From JBJTUH01 sp044346175 (lineage in GTDB: Bacteria; Cyanobacteriota; Vampirovibrionia; Vampirovibrionales; JAJTHC01): a DNA stretch of 64,000 nt. The notes under the pieces are model-generated. The model made no database searches, was not told the origin of the DNA, and saw nothing but the letters and a program-made list of their open reading frames with translations. Numbering within the stretch: the stretch's first letter is position 1; each line of letters opens with the position of its first letter. Position numbers and translations under genes: made by a program. This document shows positions 63,825 through 64,000 of this stretch, piece after piece. The stretch is taken from positions 109,271 through 173,270 of the forward strand of contig JBIIZQ010000003.1 in the NCBI GenBank assembly GCA_044346175.1. Reading direction: 5' to 3'.

Positions 63825-64000
63825 ACCAGAAACGTATTGGTAAGGCCTCTATTGCTCCCCTGCCTTTACACGGCGGGGGTCTTTTATTATACCAGAAACG
63901 TATTGGTAAGGCCTCTATTGCAAAGTAGTTTGGAAAAAGAAAGAGTTTTAAATTATACCAGAAACGTATTGGTAAGGCCTCTATTGCCTGCACGCCAACA
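63820..64000 (-). CRISPR. CRISPR array (type II-C), truncated at window edge
   Basis: Three identical 36-bp repeats (63820-63855, 63886-63921, 63952-63987) separated by two 30-bp spacers, with a third spacer cut by the window end. On the minus strand the repeat ends CTGGTATAAT, an extended -10 promoter (TGGTATAAT), and its first 27 bases pair with the tracrRNA. This implies crRNAs made from the minus strand, each from its own repeat, as known for Neisseria meningitidis II-C. The cas-proximal repeat would then be the downstream (oldest) end. Confidence 0.95.

Noticed and set aside
63793..63993. A 66-codon minus-strand frame with a repeated peptide (AIEALPIRFWYN)
   Set aside because: It is the translation of the CRISPR repeats and spacers; the 36-bp repeat is a multiple of three and so gives a repeated peptide.

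Overview
The window comes from a Gram-negative, flagellated bacterium that also carries type IV pilus functions. An outer membrane is implied by LptA/LptB/LptF-type lipopolysaccharide export genes and a BamA-like protein. A flagellum is implied by FliA, FliJ-, FliK-, FlgD- and FlgE-type genes, and pili by PilT and a prepilin-like protein. Isoprenoids are made by the MEP route (IspE) plus a long-chain polyprenyl synthase. The mix, including a TrbI/VirB10-like secreted protein, suits the non-photosynthetic sister group of Cyanobacteria (Vampirovibrionia, formerly Melainabacteria). That placement is inference from gene content, not a database result.

Layout. 1-3.3 kb (minus): rpsF-ssb-ligA, with ligA running off the left edge. 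3.5-11.3 kb: a metzincin-like protease, a polyprenyl synthase, the flagellar sigma factor FliA, a disordered Pro/Met-rich protein, a membrane protein and a tRNA-dihydrouridine synthase, then tRNA-Leu(CAG). 11.5-13.9 kb (minus): a small protein, glyA and rpiB. 14.1-19.1 kb (plus): flagellar hook block fliJ-fliK-flgD-flgE. 19.2-29.2 kb: nanE, dnaK, transaldolase, a TrbI-like exported protein, dnaN with a 570-bp non-coding region upstream, a DUF721/DciA-like gene and gltX. 29.2-39.4 kb: an RlpA-like protein, a CrtC/AttH lipocalin-like protein, RNase P RNA, tRNA-Ser(CGA), pilT, a 2-oxoacid dehydrogenase E1 alpha and several unknown envelope proteins. 39.5-49 kb: a divergent glycogen-synthase-like protein, a prepilin-VWA fusion, the lptA-lptB-lptF operon and glutamate dehydrogenase. 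49-58.2 kb: bamA, a glycosyltransferase, ispE, rsmA, a ROK kinase, lysS and a secreted trypsin-like protease. 58.3-64 kb: a type II-C CRISPR-Cas locus (cas9, cas1, cas2, start of an array with 36-bp repeats and 30-bp spacers).

The most notable feature is that the CRISPR locus holds two separate sequences matching the same 26-27 bases of the repeat. One lies divergently upstream of cas9 and has a sigma70-like promoter, a long hairpin and a T-run, so it looks like a standard tracrRNA. The other lies in the 487-bp gap between cas1 and cas2 and is also followed by hairpins. Both are oriented to pair with the same crRNA strand, and both lack the part of the repeat that carries an extended -10 promoter (TGGTATAAT). 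The array therefore appears to be transcribed from the minus strand from promoters inside the repeats, as in Neisseria, with one canonical tracrRNA and one extra tracrRNA-like or regulatory RNA.

Other window-wide patterns: about a third of the genes start with two or three tandem ATG codons. GTAAC/GTTAC dyads recur in four intergenic regions. Two short tandem repeats (13-bp and 9-bp units) sit at gene starts. All statements rest on reading the sequence; no similarity search was run.
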